Assembly: GCA_022592445.1 (NCBI GenBank)
Contig: JABYQR010000247.1
Location: 1 to 64,000, forward strand
From: Cytidiella melzeri
Taxonomy: Eukaryota > Basidiomycota > Agaricomycetes > Polyporales > Irpicaceae
Length of the DNA: 64,000 nt
Direction: 5' to 3'
In this document: positions 10,936 to 21,945 of the stretch, piece after piece
Layout: the number at the start of each line of letters is the position of its first letter
Numbering within the stretch: the stretch's first letter is position 1
Notes under the pieces: generated by a model
Seen by the model: only the letters and a program-made list of their open reading frames with translations
Told to the model about the DNA's origin: nothing
Databases searched by the model: none
Position numbers and translations under genes: made by a program

Positions 10936-11706
10936 AGGACACATGTAACTTGCTGTGGGAGTTGATCTAATGAGACACCCTCAAGCCCTTTATTTCTTAT
11001 ACAAGCAATTTTCTTTCATCAGCAGTGAACACTGCACTAGATTCATGATAAGATATATGAAGCCCCTTGCTACCATTGGTGACTCCCATCATCAATGTAT
11101 GGCTCATTTGCCCACAACCAGACTTATCATTTGTAGTACAGTCACTTTATCCCAGATCAAGTTGCCTATCAACGGTGTCACCAATAGAAAATGCCCGTAA
11201 TACAGTTGATATCCATGACCAGATGGCTTGGCAAGGCCCTTACCAGGAACAGAGTTGTTTACGCAGGTTCTTTTTGGTAACAAAGTCACAGGTGCAATTA
11301 ACTATTTCATGCTATATGATTTATTCAATTTGCTATCAATAACATAATCACTTGCAACCCTGCTCCTGCAGTTTACCGCATTGTATCTAGAAATCTAACA
11401 TAGTTCAACACCATCAAGAAGAAGATGCACGTCAAACAATCTTTATCTCCATGCTTTACTCCACCAACTTGTCCATGTTTTAATTCCGTGTTTACACCCA
11501 TTGTTGCACTTCAAACAATACAGCACAGTCCCTCTTCTTTCATGAATAATTGTGTGCTCCAGTGGAAACAAATCACCAACTAACTATACATGACTCATTG
11601 AACAAGCCATTCCTAACAAAATTACTTGTTCAGGCTACTACCAGTACCAAGTTTACTTACAAATCTGGCTCAAAAAGTAGTATTTTGTTCAATCTTCAGG
11701 AATTGT

Positions 11707-12174
11707 ACTTGCCGCTTGCCGGCCTTGCTAACGCTAGTGATTGGATGTAGATCATTTGCACATGACTGCATCGAAGGAAAGAGCAACTCCAAGTTTTGAC
11801 TGCATCACAGTAAGTCACACATTGAACCGCCCTCAGTGCGAGGTGTAAACAAATATAACTTTGATCAATTTTTGCGCTACCCACTTGACATTGCAGAAAC
11901 ACATTCCTATGCGCTATTTCTGCCTGTAGGAATTCCGACTAAGTGATATGACTGAGGGATGGTAAGCTATGCTCACTTTTGGCTCAAGTCACAGCCTGTG
12001 ACATTTCATCAAATGCACGTGACTGTTCATTCTTGCGTCTTTAACGCGTCTGCAAGTGGGCACTTTCAATATTACTGCATGCGACCTCCGCTTGCATCCT
12101 CTCATTCTTGTTTATCTCTCATTCTCCTCGTCTTTAAATGTGTTAGAATATTAATATGAATACAGTTGAGTATG
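11707..12174. other. no gene seen
   Basis: Spacer between the inverted-repeat element and the 5' LTR of element B. The first 40 bases still match the paralogue near 60115-60150. No gene, RNA or other repeat identified. Confidence 0.5.
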
Positions 12175-13363
12175 TGTCACGAGCATGCACACTTTTTCCT
12201 TTATTTTCCTTTTATTTCTTATCTTATCTTATCGATGGCACATGACTACTGCATGTGATCAGGTGCATGTGACAGACTGGTCACATGATCATAGAAGGTG
12301 CTGGAACATTGTGGAACATTGTAGAACATTGCATCATAGCACACCATACGTTCCCACGGCAGTGTTAGGAGTACAGACCCGGTACCAGGGGTCCTTGTCT
12401 GAGATGTATCTAAACCCACACTGTAGCTCCCTAAAGACCTCAGATTCTAACTCCTGGTCTTTAGGTGACGTCCACCTTGTACTAGGTCTATCACTGTACT
12501 AATATATCCTGGTCTTTAGCTCATCGTTAGCTGCTCCCTTGGCGTCGTCTCTCTCTCCTTCCTCATCATCATCACCCCTGTCGTCATCGTCCACGCGAGT
12601 TCGCTCGTCGTTCCTCCCCCCCTTGTCGTCACTCCCTCGCTCTTCATAGAGTTTGGTTGTGTTCCTGACATTAGGTAGAATCTCCTTACGCTTGCCTGGA
12701 CGTTGCGCAACCGCACACTCCCCTTTTCCAAAATTTTATAAAAGTGACATGGATAGTCCAACAGAGACCGGATTTTTCCAATAATGTCACAAGTTTACAG
12801 CCTTAGGCGCCTATCTAGAGCGCTTATTTTCCGGCTAGGAGCGTTACCGGACCTAACCCTAACCCGGGTCACGTGACATCCTGCCTTATTTATCAATAGT
12901 CCAGACCCAAACCCTAGACTCAATCTGGAGCGGTTCCAGATCAACCTAGGCTATTGTTCTATTGTTCAACTTCCATTGATAGGGATTCCCCAGGGATTCC
13001 CCCAGTTCTCATTGTTCTATTGTCTTTCGACTATTGTCTTCTGTCTATTGTTAGGGATTCCCCAGGGATTCCCCCAGTTTCTATTGTTCTATTGTTCTTA
13101 TCCTATTGTTCTATTGTTCTATTGTTCTAGCTCTATTGTTCTACGTACCCTGGTCCTTGACAGTTACTCAGGTCCTTGACAGTTACCCTGGTTCCTTATT
13201 GTTCTATTGTTACTCCAGCCCCACAGTTACTCCAGTCCCTAGTGTGGGAACTGGTGCACAGACCACCCAGACACAGTATATATAGTACCCCTTACCCTCC
13301 CTGGTTCTGCATCTTGACCGCTTCGTCATTTGCACTGCCAGGTGAGTTACTCAATGTAACCTA
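12175..13363 (+). repeat. 5' LTR of element B
   Basis: Begins TGTCACGAGC. It contains a CTATTGTT-rich tandem stretch, a TATA-like TATATATAG at about 13278 that is the probable core promoter, and a strong splice-donor-like GGTGAGT at 13341. The right end is placed by eye near 13363; no clear CA terminus was fixed. About 310 bp (12264-12573) present here are missing from the 3' LTR, while flanking LTR sequence matches closely (12563-12675 versus 19150-19240). Confidence 0.65.
12950..13215 (+). repeat. CTATTGTT tandem stretch within the LTR
   Basis: Many copies of the 8-bp word CTATTGTT, plus two copies of a segment with two GGGATTCCCC-type words (12981-13008 and 13054-13080), and repeated TCCTTGACAGTTAC. 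It lies upstream of the LTR TATA box, so it could hold activator sites; this is inferred only from position. Confidence 0.75.
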
Positions 13364-13716
13364 GTATAAGCATGATATTAACTTTGTCATTTGCACTGCC
13401 AGTATCCGGCCTCTGAGCCTGCTTGCCTGCTTATCATCGACTTTGACCTTGTTGTCGTCGTTAGAGATCCACTTCCACTTCCCCTCCCCCTCTTCTCTGC
13501 CCTTGTTTAGGGTTTAGCAGTATAGCAGCAGTCGCTCCGCAACATTAGGTCAAGATACCACACAGCTACCGGCACGACTGCCCTTAGCTTGGATCAAGTC
13601 TTCCTGTCCCCCCAGTTTTGAAAAGTTTATTCCCCCCTGCGTTTGAGAGTAAGCCATCGCCGTCCATCTTGACGTGATTGATTGCTGACTTGTTCACTTT
13701 CTGTGGTTGATTCTTA

Positions 13717-14526
13717 GTGCCGAAAGAATCCCACTCCCGTTTCACCGCTCGTCCAGATCCTTTGCACAAGGATCTGAACCAAGCGCGTCGAGAAGTCAAG
13801 ATCCATCGTGCCTTGCCCCAGGCCGTGTTTGATCAACTCGACGCAGAGCACGCACGTGGCAAGAGCCACAAGTACACGGAGAAGGAGCTCAAGGCTATTG
13901 CCTCCTACGTCGGTCGCCGTAAACCCAAGGGTTCTGCCCTCACACACAGATTCCCCACTGCAGAGGAGTTTGAGAAACTCCGTGCTGAGTCCAAAGAGTT
14001 TGCTGCCCGTACCGCACGTGAATGAGCTGAGGCCTTAGCAAGTCTTCCTAAGAAGCCTTCGTTAGCAGAACGCTTCCCAGCCCGGCCAGCTACCAACGCT
14101 GGTGCAGCCCTCATAGCAGCAAAGCCGACTCTCATTGACTTCCAAAAGCACACCCCTGAAGACCTTCAAGGAATCTTTACTCCAAAGCTCACCGCCACCC
14201 TCCAACGCCTGTCGATTCTACCCACCATTCACAAGTATCAACAGCTTCTCACTGATGAGAAAACCAAGGTCCTGACGGCCATCTACTGTCTATCGGAGAA
14301 AGCTGCCCAATGGGCAATACCCGTCACAGATCATATGGCAGACAACAACGGTGACTTGCCGGCCAATCTTGACACATGGGCCAAGTTTAAAACCGAACTC
14401 AAAAAGTACTTTGGCGATGCAACGCCCAAAGATACTGCTATCCGAGAGCTGGAGAAGCTTTGTGGAGCTGAGAAGAAGGAGAAGAACGTGTGTGATGTAG
14501 GAACTTACGTCACTGATTTCATCTGA
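13717..14526 (+). pseudogene. gag of element B (nucleocapsid end missing)
   Basis: Capsid precursor, related to the gag of element A. The frame starts with GTG (Pro-Lys-Glu) after TTAG, again with no ATG. An in-frame TGA at 14023-14025 interrupts it; after that the same frame continues through PTLIDFQKHTPEDLQGIF and a capsid-like segment ending KKYFGDATPKDTAIRELEKL to a stop at 14524-14526. The zinc knuckle expected next is absent: protease sequence follows after about 15 codons, so an internal deletion has removed the nucleocapsid. Confidence 0.8.
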
Positions 14527-15821
14527 TGTACTAGAGACTGGTTTTGAATCCGAACATTTTCACGTACCTATCACAGTCTCAGGAGTGCGGAGATCTAAAG
14601 AAGTCGCAGCTATGATTGATAGTGGAGCCTCGACACTATTCATTCATAAACGGTTTGTTCAAGAGCATCGTATTAGGACCCGGAAGTTGAAACAACCCAT
14701 TCCGGTGTACAACATAGACGGGACCCCAAATCGAGATGGGGCTATTGATGAGGTTGCCATTACTGCAGGCAAAGGCCAATTTCACATGGCGTGAAATTAT
14801 TGTGAGAGTTATTTGAGATGTTAAAAATCCTGTGAATATCTGGTTATGTTTGATGGGTTAGATTAATATACAATCAAAGACATTTTTGTGATTTTTCTAC
14901 AAATTTTCAAGCCTATCTACTGGCAGCCTTTCCGTGCTCCAAAAATCTGTGTGAATATTGAGTTTTTGGGCAGATTTCCAACCGACCTAAGATTGTAAAT
15001 ACAAATAGATTTCCCACGTGTGTCAGGTGATGGCAAACATAACGTGGCAAACAACTTTCCAGAACTTTTCAGTAGCACGTCGCTGGAAAATCTACCTGCC
15101 CTTTCCTTTTCTGGAATTTTTCATGCCCTTTTCCAAATCCGTGGAAGGCATCTTTTCCACATGATTCTCTGAGCCTTGAAAGGTAAACTTCCTTTCATTT
15201 TTCTTTTTAATTTAACTACCATTTAAAAAACAGAAATTCCTGCCCCTGAAAAGGCACAGAATTTGTATAGCATTATTTTGTATTCTCAAACATTAAGAAA
15301 CAATTCCGAGCCCAAAATTGCTTATGGATTATCTGCTGATAGTTGACAATTAAGTGGGTAATCATGCAAATTTTAAGGTGTGTGAAATCGGCGTTTGCCC
15401 CTAGTGCATTCTCAATATGAGGATAGGAGACCACGAGGAAAGGACCATTTTCACGGTCACTGATATTGGGCCGGAAGACGTGATCATAGGAATTGATTGG
15501 TTGCGGTATCACAACCCCACCATTGATTGGTACAAAGGTATCATCAGGATGGATGGATGTCCTGATGCATGTAAACCCAGAGAAAGGGTTGAGGAAGCGA
15601 AGGAGGCTGCAGCTAAGAGAACAGCTGAGCCCAAACAAAAGAAGAGATCCCCAGGATTGCGGAAAGTTGTGGAGCAACTTCCATGCTTACCGGTGGATAC
15701 GGAGGAAGCCGAAGAAGACATTGAGGAAACCACGAAAGGTTCAGGAAGTTTGGATGGGGCCGAATTGCCAAAGTTACAGGCACAGGCCACTACTCAGCTC
15801 GGTGGAAAAGGAACTCCCTGA
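14527..15821 (+). pseudogene. protease region of element B, split by a MITE
   Basis: Retropepsin-like domain. The catalytic motif AMIDSGASTLF is at about 14612-14644, and the downstream block TDIGPEDVIIGIDWL lies at 15457-15503. The coding frame is cut by the MITE at 14761-15406; taking out the MITE and one CAT leaves the two sides in the same frame, so the insertion struck a coding region that was still open there. A Lys/Glu-rich linker follows and ends at a TGA (15819-15821), after which the frame shifts into RT. Confidence 0.85.
14761..15406 (+). mobile_element. CACTA-like MITE, copy 1
   Basis: A 646-bp non-coding element with imperfect terminal inverted repeats of about 27 bp: left end TACTGCAGGCAAAGGCC, right end (complement) CACTAGGGGCAAACGCC. 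It is flanked by a 3-bp duplication CAT (14758-14760, 15407-15409). A CACTA/CACTG terminus with 3-bp target duplications is the hallmark of the CACTA (En/Spm) superfamily. It has no transposase gene and AT-rich internal sequence. A reverse-orientation copy lies at 48443-49117. Confidence 0.85.
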
Positions 15822-15848
15822 CGCATTGTACGCACACGTCCGACACCT

Positions 15849-18172
15849 ATGGTACAGGAAGGCGAACACTTGTTCACTCTAGCAGGATACACATACTCTA
15901 GTGAACTAGCTGAGGTTGAGAACCGGGTTAAACCAGTCAAAACCTTTGAAGAGATGGTACCTGAACAATACCGTCAACATGCTCACATCTTCTCTGCAAC
16001 GGAATCTCAACGACTTCCAGAACACAAGTCTTACGACCATGCAATTGAGTTGATTCCGGAAGCAAAAGGATTCCACGCAAAGGTTTACCTGCTATCACAC
16101 CCTGAGCAAGAAGAGCTTGATAAGTTTATCCGAGAGAACCTAGAGAAAGGGTACATTCGACCGTTGAAGTCCCCAATGGCGTCACCCTTCTTCTTTGTCA
16201 AGAAAAAGGATGGGAAGTTACACCCAGTGCAGGATTACCGGAAGTTGAACAAAGTCACTATCAAAAACAGGTACCCACTACCGTTGATCTCCAAACTCAT
16301 GGATAGACTGCGAGGTGCTAAGTTCTTCACTAAGCTGGACGTCAGATGGGGGTACAATAATGCCGCATCAAAGAAGGCAATGAACACAAAGCTGCATTTG
16401 TCACCAACCGAGGTTTGTTTGAACCTACGGTCATGTTCTTTGGCCTTACCAATTCCCTGGCCACATTCCAGAACATGATGAACGACATCTTTGCTGATCT
16501 TATTGCTGAAGGCAAGGTCACCGTCTACCTAGATGATATCCTCATCTATTTCAAGGAGATCTCCGAGCACCGCAGGGTGGTACATGAAATTCTGAGACGA
16601 CTCAGACAACATGATCTGTTTCTTAAGCCTGAGAAATGCGAGTTTGAGCGTTCAGAGACAGAATATCTTGGCGTTATCATTGGTCACAATCAGTTACGCA
16701 TGGACCCTGTCAAAGTAAAGGCAGTGGCTGAGTGGCCTGTACCGCAGAATGTCTCTGATATCCGCCGATTCCGTGGGTTTGCAAACTTCTACCGGAGATT
16801 CATCAAAGACTTCGGAAAGATATGTAAGCCCTTAGACTGTCTCACGGGCATGGTTCCTTGGAAATGGGGCCCTGAAGAACAGTCGGTGTTTGATGAACTC
16901 CGCCAACAATTTGTAGAAGTGCCGGTGTTGGCAATGTGGAGTTTTGATAGACCCACACGTTTGGAAACGGATGCATCCGGGTATGCAATGGGAGGGGTAT
17001 TGGAACAACAAGCCGAAGACGGCACATGGCATCCAGTAGCCTATCGGTCTGAAGGCATGACTGAGACCAAACGAAACTATGAGATTTACGATAGAGAACT
17101 CATGGCAATTGTACGGGCTCTTGAAGACTGGTGTCACTACCTGGAAGGACTACCAGTGAAGTTCCCTATCTTTTCCGATCATAAAAACCTTGAATACTGG
17201 AAGACAGCTCGTAACTTGACACGTTGTCAAGCACGTTGGTCGTTATTTCTCTCACGTTTCAACTTTGAGATTATTCCAAAGCCCGGGAAATCTATGGGGA
17301 AGTCGGATTCTATGTCCAGATTAGGCCAACACGAGGTCAAGGATGAAGAAGATAATCTATCACGAATAGTCCTAGGACCAGAGGTCTTTCGAGCTGCTGC
17401 TTCTCAACGGGGGCAAGCTAGCGTACAACCAGACAGAGATCTGTCAAAACGTATCTGTGAATGTTCTCTGCGAGAGACTGAAGTGGCAGAAGCACTTGCC
17501 AAAGTCAAGAAACTCGGACCTCGTCTTCTTAGTCGGGGACTCGAAGAGTGGAACATGGAGAACGGACTGTTATTGTTCCGGGGAAAAGTTTATGTCCCTA
17601 AAGATGACAAAATCCGAAAGGAACTGGTTCGGAGACATCATGACTTACCCGCCGCTGGACATCCGGGCAGGTACAAAACGCTGGAACTACTCTCTCGAAA
17701 CTACTGGTGGCCCAGCATGACACGCTTCGTCAATGACTATGTAGACACGTGTGACACCTGTCAAAGAACCAAGACATACCCCGCCCCACCACGTGGTCCA
17801 CTCAATCCACTAGATCCGCCCAATGCTCCATGGGAAAGCGTTACCACGGACTTCATTGTCAAGCTACCGCCATGTAAAGGATACAATTCTATCACGGTTG
17901 CAGTTGATCGAACAACAGCGCAGGTGCATTGTTACCCATCACGGGAAAACATGAAAACTCCTGAACACGTGCAGGATTATATTGCAAATGTGTTTCGACT
18001 CCACGGGGTACCTCGCCAGATGATCTCAGACCGCGGTTCGATGTTCGCGTCCAAGTTTCTCCGTGCTATCTACGATGCACTCGGAGTAAAGTCGTCTATG
18101 TCCACTGCGTACCCTCCTCAGACAGATGGTAAAACAGAACGTATGAACCAAGAGATAGAACAGTATCTCTGA
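15849..18172 (+). pseudogene. RT, RNase H and integrase of element B
   Basis: Pol region. RT blocks: SPFFFVKKKDGKLHPVQDYRKLN, TKLDVRWGYNN (first Asp), a one-base frameshift near 16363, FGLTNSLATFQ and VYLDDILIYF. RNase H: LETDASGYAMGG, DRELMAIVRALEDW, SDHKNLEYW. Integrase: HHDLPAAGHPGR with CDTCQR (zinc site intact), then Asp in TTDFIVKLP, Asp in ISDRGSMFA and Glu in DGKTERMNQ. A TGA at 18170-18172 replaces a probable CGA in a conserved Gln-Tyr-Leu-Arg context; the same frame goes on after it. All catalytic residues needed for RT and integration are present. Confidence 0.9.
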
Positions 18173-19047
18173 GTGTTCTGCTCCTTCAGACAGGATGACT
18201 GGGTAGATTGGTTACCAATTGCGGAGTTTGCGCTTAATAGCCGAGTACACTCGTCCACTGGAAAGGCTCCCTTCAAACTGATCTATGGGTATTTACCAGA
18301 GTTTCAAGTACCTCTGAACCCAGTATTGAATGTTCCTGCTGCTGACGAATGTCTTCGAATTTTACGAGAAGCACAAGAAGACGCCAAAGCTGCACTACAG
18401 CTCACGGCAGAACGCATGAAATGATTCTACAATCACGGAGTTATGAGGGCCCCGCAGTTTAAAGTTGGCAATAAAGTTTATGTGGAACGTGAAAAACATC
18501 CAAAGGAACAGCCAGTGGCAAAACGAGCACTAAAACGAGATGGCCCTTATGAAGTCTTGGAAAAGATTGGGGATCTGAATTATTGGGTCAAACTCACTAT
18601 TCGAGACAAGCGACACCCGGTATTCCATGTGGATAGGTTACGGCCAGCCAAGACGGCAAGTTGGGTCCCTAACCGGGAATTTCCTGAACCTGAGCCAATT
18701 GTGGTAGACAAAGAGGAGGAGTATGAGGTAGAACAGATTCTTGATTCAAGGATCTTTGGGCAAAAGAAGGAGTTCCAGTATCGCGTCAAGTGGAAAGGAT
18801 ACCCAGAATCAGAAAACTCCTGGGAACCCGCAACCAACGTTACTCATGCTGATGAAGCGGTTAAAGATTTCCACAGATGGCACCCAGGAGCTCTACGACC
18901 AATTGCTGCATCTCTATTCTTGGCGATGAATTTCCGACCAATCAAAGAGAATTTTGAGAAACTACCTTCAGAAACTCTACAACGCGTATCCTTGTGGGAA
19001 GACGGAAAAGACTCAACTCCTGCCTTCCGGAGAAAAGGCCTTTAGGA
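18173..19047 (+). pseudogene. integrase C-terminus and chromodomain of element B
   Basis: Continues the pol frame after the TGA at 18170. A second TGA at 18422-18424 stands where the family has Trp (KWFYN context). Then come the GNKVYVEREKHP block, DGPYEVLEKIGDLNYWVKL, HPVFHVDRL and a chromodomain: EEYEVEQILDSR, FQYRVKWKGYPESENSWEP, FHRWHPGA. A Ser/Thr-rich tail follows and the frame ends at a TAG at about 19045. Both internal stops are of transition type. Confidence 0.88.
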
Positions 19048-19056
19048 GGGGGGTAA
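19045..19056 (+). promoter_or_regulatory. polypurine tract of element B
   Basis: AGGAGGGGGG directly before TAA and the 3' LTR. In LTR elements such a purine run survives RNase H and primes plus-strand DNA. Confidence 0.85.
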
Positions 19057-19240
19057 TGTCACAAGCATGCACACTTTTTCCTTTATTTTCCTTTTATTTC
19101 TTATTTTATCTTATCGATGGCACATGACTACTGCATGCGATCAGGTGCCTGTTGTCATTGTCCACGCGAGTTCGCTCGTTGTTCCTCCCCCCCTTGTCGT
19201 CACTCCCTTGCTCTTCATAGAGTTTGGTTGTGTTCCTGAC
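19057..19240 (+). repeat. truncated 3' LTR of element B
   Basis: Starts TGTCACAAGCATGC and matches 12175-12263, then jumps to sequence matching 12574-12675, so about 310 bp are missing relative to the 5' LTR. It stops matching after TTCCTGACA (about 19240), where the pogo-type element begins. The rest of the LTR was not found beyond that element. Confidence 0.8.
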
Positions 19241-21890
19241 AGTATGTGATAGTGCATGATATCACCATGCATGAGGCGTCGTAATGCATGGCGAGGGGCG
19301 GGGACGGAGTCGATGCACGGGGATTTATGCATGAGGCGCCATACTGCATAATGCATAAGCATTTACAGTCATTATGCATTAGTAGACCTTACAAAAATGG
19401 ATGTACGAGCGCGATTGCAGCCGGAAATTGTTCTAATAAATGCTCACTGTTGAACCGGTGATGCGAAATGCATATGGGCAACAATTCTAACAATCGTCCA
19501 ACAACGATGAGTGACGGGAAGACAGCACAGTCAAAACACAGAAAACCTCGGGGCCCAGCCAATCCCGAGGTTTATGCAAAGCAAAAGGCAGCTGTCCGTA
19601 CCGCGCAGAATGCTCCAAGGACGTCCGCAACGAAACCCAGCAAGCACCAGCGAAGCAATTTGACTTTGCACAACTGGCTCACCGTTGTTGAATATCTTGA
19701 CAAACACCAGCCCATTAGCCAGGCCGCCGTTGTTGAATACTTCAAAACACATCCAGAGGGCTCATTAGTTTTTAACCAGAGCTCCTTATCCCGCCATTTA
19801 TCGACAACAGGGCGCGCAGAGGATCAACAACTGCTGCAGTCTTTCCCGACCGCGTTGTCAGCAAAGCGCATCCGAGTTGTTACTCGACCAGATGTTGAAC
19901 TTGTGCTGTTCAAATGGGTCAAGCATATGGAAAGCAAGAACAAACAGATAAACGGACCAATGTTGATGGCGAAGCGCAGCGTGTTTGAAGCTGCGCTTGA
20001 TGTCCCAGAGAACAAGAGGCTGCTGAGTGACAGCTGGATAAAGAATTTCACTTGAGCGTAAGCATTTCTTACTGTACTGTATTGAGAACAGTAGCTCACC
20101 CAAGTTGAACATTCAGCTACGGTTTGAAAGGATTTTGTAAACACGGAGAGGCAGCTTCGGTTGATTTAGAAGCAGTGGCAGCGGAGCAAATCAGAGTGCA
20201 GGGCGTAGTAGCAAAGTTCGAGAAGAAGGATGTCTTCAACTTTGATGAGACGGCTCTGTTTGCGTTGTGAGTCCATTATCGCTGCCATAATTCATGCATG
20301 CTTACGGTGCTTTGATTACAGTATGCATCCAGATTGTGGGCTTGCAACGTATCAAATGTCCGGAAAGAAGGCCAACAAATTCCGAATCACCCTAGGTTTT
20401 GCGTGCAATGCAGATGGCACCGAGAAGCTTCCGGCGTTGTTCATTGGAAAGTTGGATCAGCAGAGGTGTTTCGGGAAAATCTCTGCTGATTGGCCCGGGT
20501 TCTATGACCGCCACAACAAGACGGCATGGATGACTACAATTATCTTTGAAGAGTATGCAGTCTATCTCATTCACATGAGTTCAAGCTTACCGTGATGCAT
20601 CAGGTGGATTAAGACATATGACTGCAAGTTTCGTGCAGAGAAACGGCAGATCTGTCTCTTGATAGACAATTTCTCTGGTCATTCAATGTCGTATCAGCCA
20701 ACCAATATCGAGATTGTCTTCTTCGAGCCAACACATGACCCCCCTCGTCCAGCCGCTTGATGCAGGCATCATCTGATGTTTCAAGGCACACTACCGGTGT
20801 GCTTTTTGTCAGTGTGCCTTGGAAAAAGATGAGGCGGGAGAAGAGTACATCTAGAAGATTGAGTTGCTTGAGGCTGTGCTTATGACCAAAGACGCCTGGA
20901 AGGCAATTACAGCAGATACAATTCAGAATTGCTGGCAACATACCGGAATTATTCCATCAGATCTGCCCCCTCAGGCTGCACCAGCTGCGCTTTCTCTGCC
21001 TCCATCCACTTCACCTCTCGACGACAGCAAAGCCTGGGATATCGTGCAGTCATTTGCAAATGGACAAGGCGGTGGTTTACCCGAAATCATTGAGCAACTC
21101 ACAGCCCTTCTTGGCAATCACTGTTGCTACAAGGATTGGAAGCCTGCCTTCAATGAAGTCTTTGCCGCAGAGGATGACACTGCCGCTGCAGTCACCGCAG
21201 TAGAGTCCCTCCGTGTACGGAAGACTTTCTCAATTCCGAGCCAGCGCGTACCTTTGTGGATAGCCACTGCATCAACCATCTCAACGGCAACTCCTGAGTG
21301 GCCCAGTCTTACTCAGCTTCAAGATTTTGAAACAGATCTGTCCAAAGCTGTGGAAGAGCTTTGTACACGGAGACATGTCCGAGGTACCGCACTTACACTC
21401 GAAGAAATGCTGAACCCGGTCGAGGAGCTGAAAATAGGTGAAGAAGAATTTTCTTTCCCTGGAGGGGATGCAGAGATTATAGCAGAGGTACGAAATGAAC
21501 TCAACCCACCTGAGACTATTGAGGTTGATGACAGCGGCGACGATGAACCGGAGGAGGACAAAATCTCAGCTTCGGCTGCCATTGATGTGTGTAAGATGAT
21601 GGAGCGGCTGTGTCTTGATCATGTTGGTGCGGATGGGGTTGATCTATTGGCTTTGCAAGGGCAGGTGAGACGTCTTCGTGGTCATCTTTGCCGCGAAATC
21701 ACCTCTCGGCAGACTCAGTCCACTTTAGATGTATTCTTTGGTGTGTCGTAGCAGTACGTGACAAAGTGTGACAGGCTCTGTAGCAGAAAGTAACACAATG
21801 TCACAATTGGTCACAAATGGTCACAAATATTGTACTGCATAAGGCGTCTTAATGCATGACGAGACTGGGGGATGGACGCTATGCGTAATG
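19241..21890 (+). mobile_element. pogo/Tigger-type DNA transposon
   Basis: Carries a transposase with a CENP-B-like N-terminus and a DDE catalytic domain. Both ends contain a near-palindromic word built from TGCAT, AGGCG and TGCA (19268-19288, 19328-19348 and 21836-21856); the 50-bp blocks around the first and last are direct repeats. Several GTCACAAA words lie at 21790-21830. The exact termini and a TA target duplication could not be fixed. It sits at the break of the 3' LTR of element B. Confidence 0.75.
19468..21751 (+). pseudogene. pogo-type transposase
   Basis: Cut-and-paste transposase. Residues 1-195 resemble the CENP-B-type DNA-binding half: basic N-terminus, then LTLHNWLTVVEYLDKH and LLSDSWIKNF; the best start may be the second ATG (MSDGKTAQ). 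The DDE domain begins with FNFDET (first Asp, about 20240), is cut by a 55-bp GT-AG intron (20267-20321), continues ITLGFACNADGTEKLPALFIG, LLIDNFSGH (second Asp) and PLDAGII (third acidic residue), and ends with an acidic tail. Stops near 20055, 20594, 20774 and 20852, and a shift near 20735, inactivate it. The C-terminus QSTLDVFF (21716-21739) fits a PCNA-binding PIP box, as known for pogo transposases. Confidence 0.85.
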
Positions 21891-21945
21891 AGATACTCGA
21901 CTGTACTATTATATTCAAACCAGCAAAAAATTGAAATATTTCATG

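Larger units (their letters stand above)
8146..11706 (+). mobile_element. non-coding inverted-repeat element, copy 1 (split by a LINE)
   Basis: The sequence outside the LINE (8146-8574 and 10310-11706) matches 57991-60114 in the same orientation. The ends form an inverted pair: ACAATTCCTGAAGAATGAA at 8146 and its near complement ending at 11706. Without the LINE and one target copy the element is about 1.83 kb. No transposase is encoded; the middle is a tandem array (10530-10935). Homology with copy 2 extends about 30-40 bp past the right repeat, so the true ends may lie slightly outside. Best read as a non-autonomous DNA element of unknown superfamily. Confidence 0.65.
12175..19240 (+). mobile_element. 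Ty3/gypsy chromovirus, element B
   Basis: LTR, gag, protease, RT, RNase H, integrase, chromodomain, polypurine tract and truncated 3' LTR in order on the plus strand. Both LTRs start TGTCAC(A/G)AGCATGCACAC (12175 and 19057). It carries a MITE inside the protease region and a pogo-type element that truncates the 3' LTR after about 185 bp. It is interrupted by stops and frameshifts, but the RT (YLDD) and integrase (Asp-Asp-Glu) active sites are intact. Confidence 0.9.
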
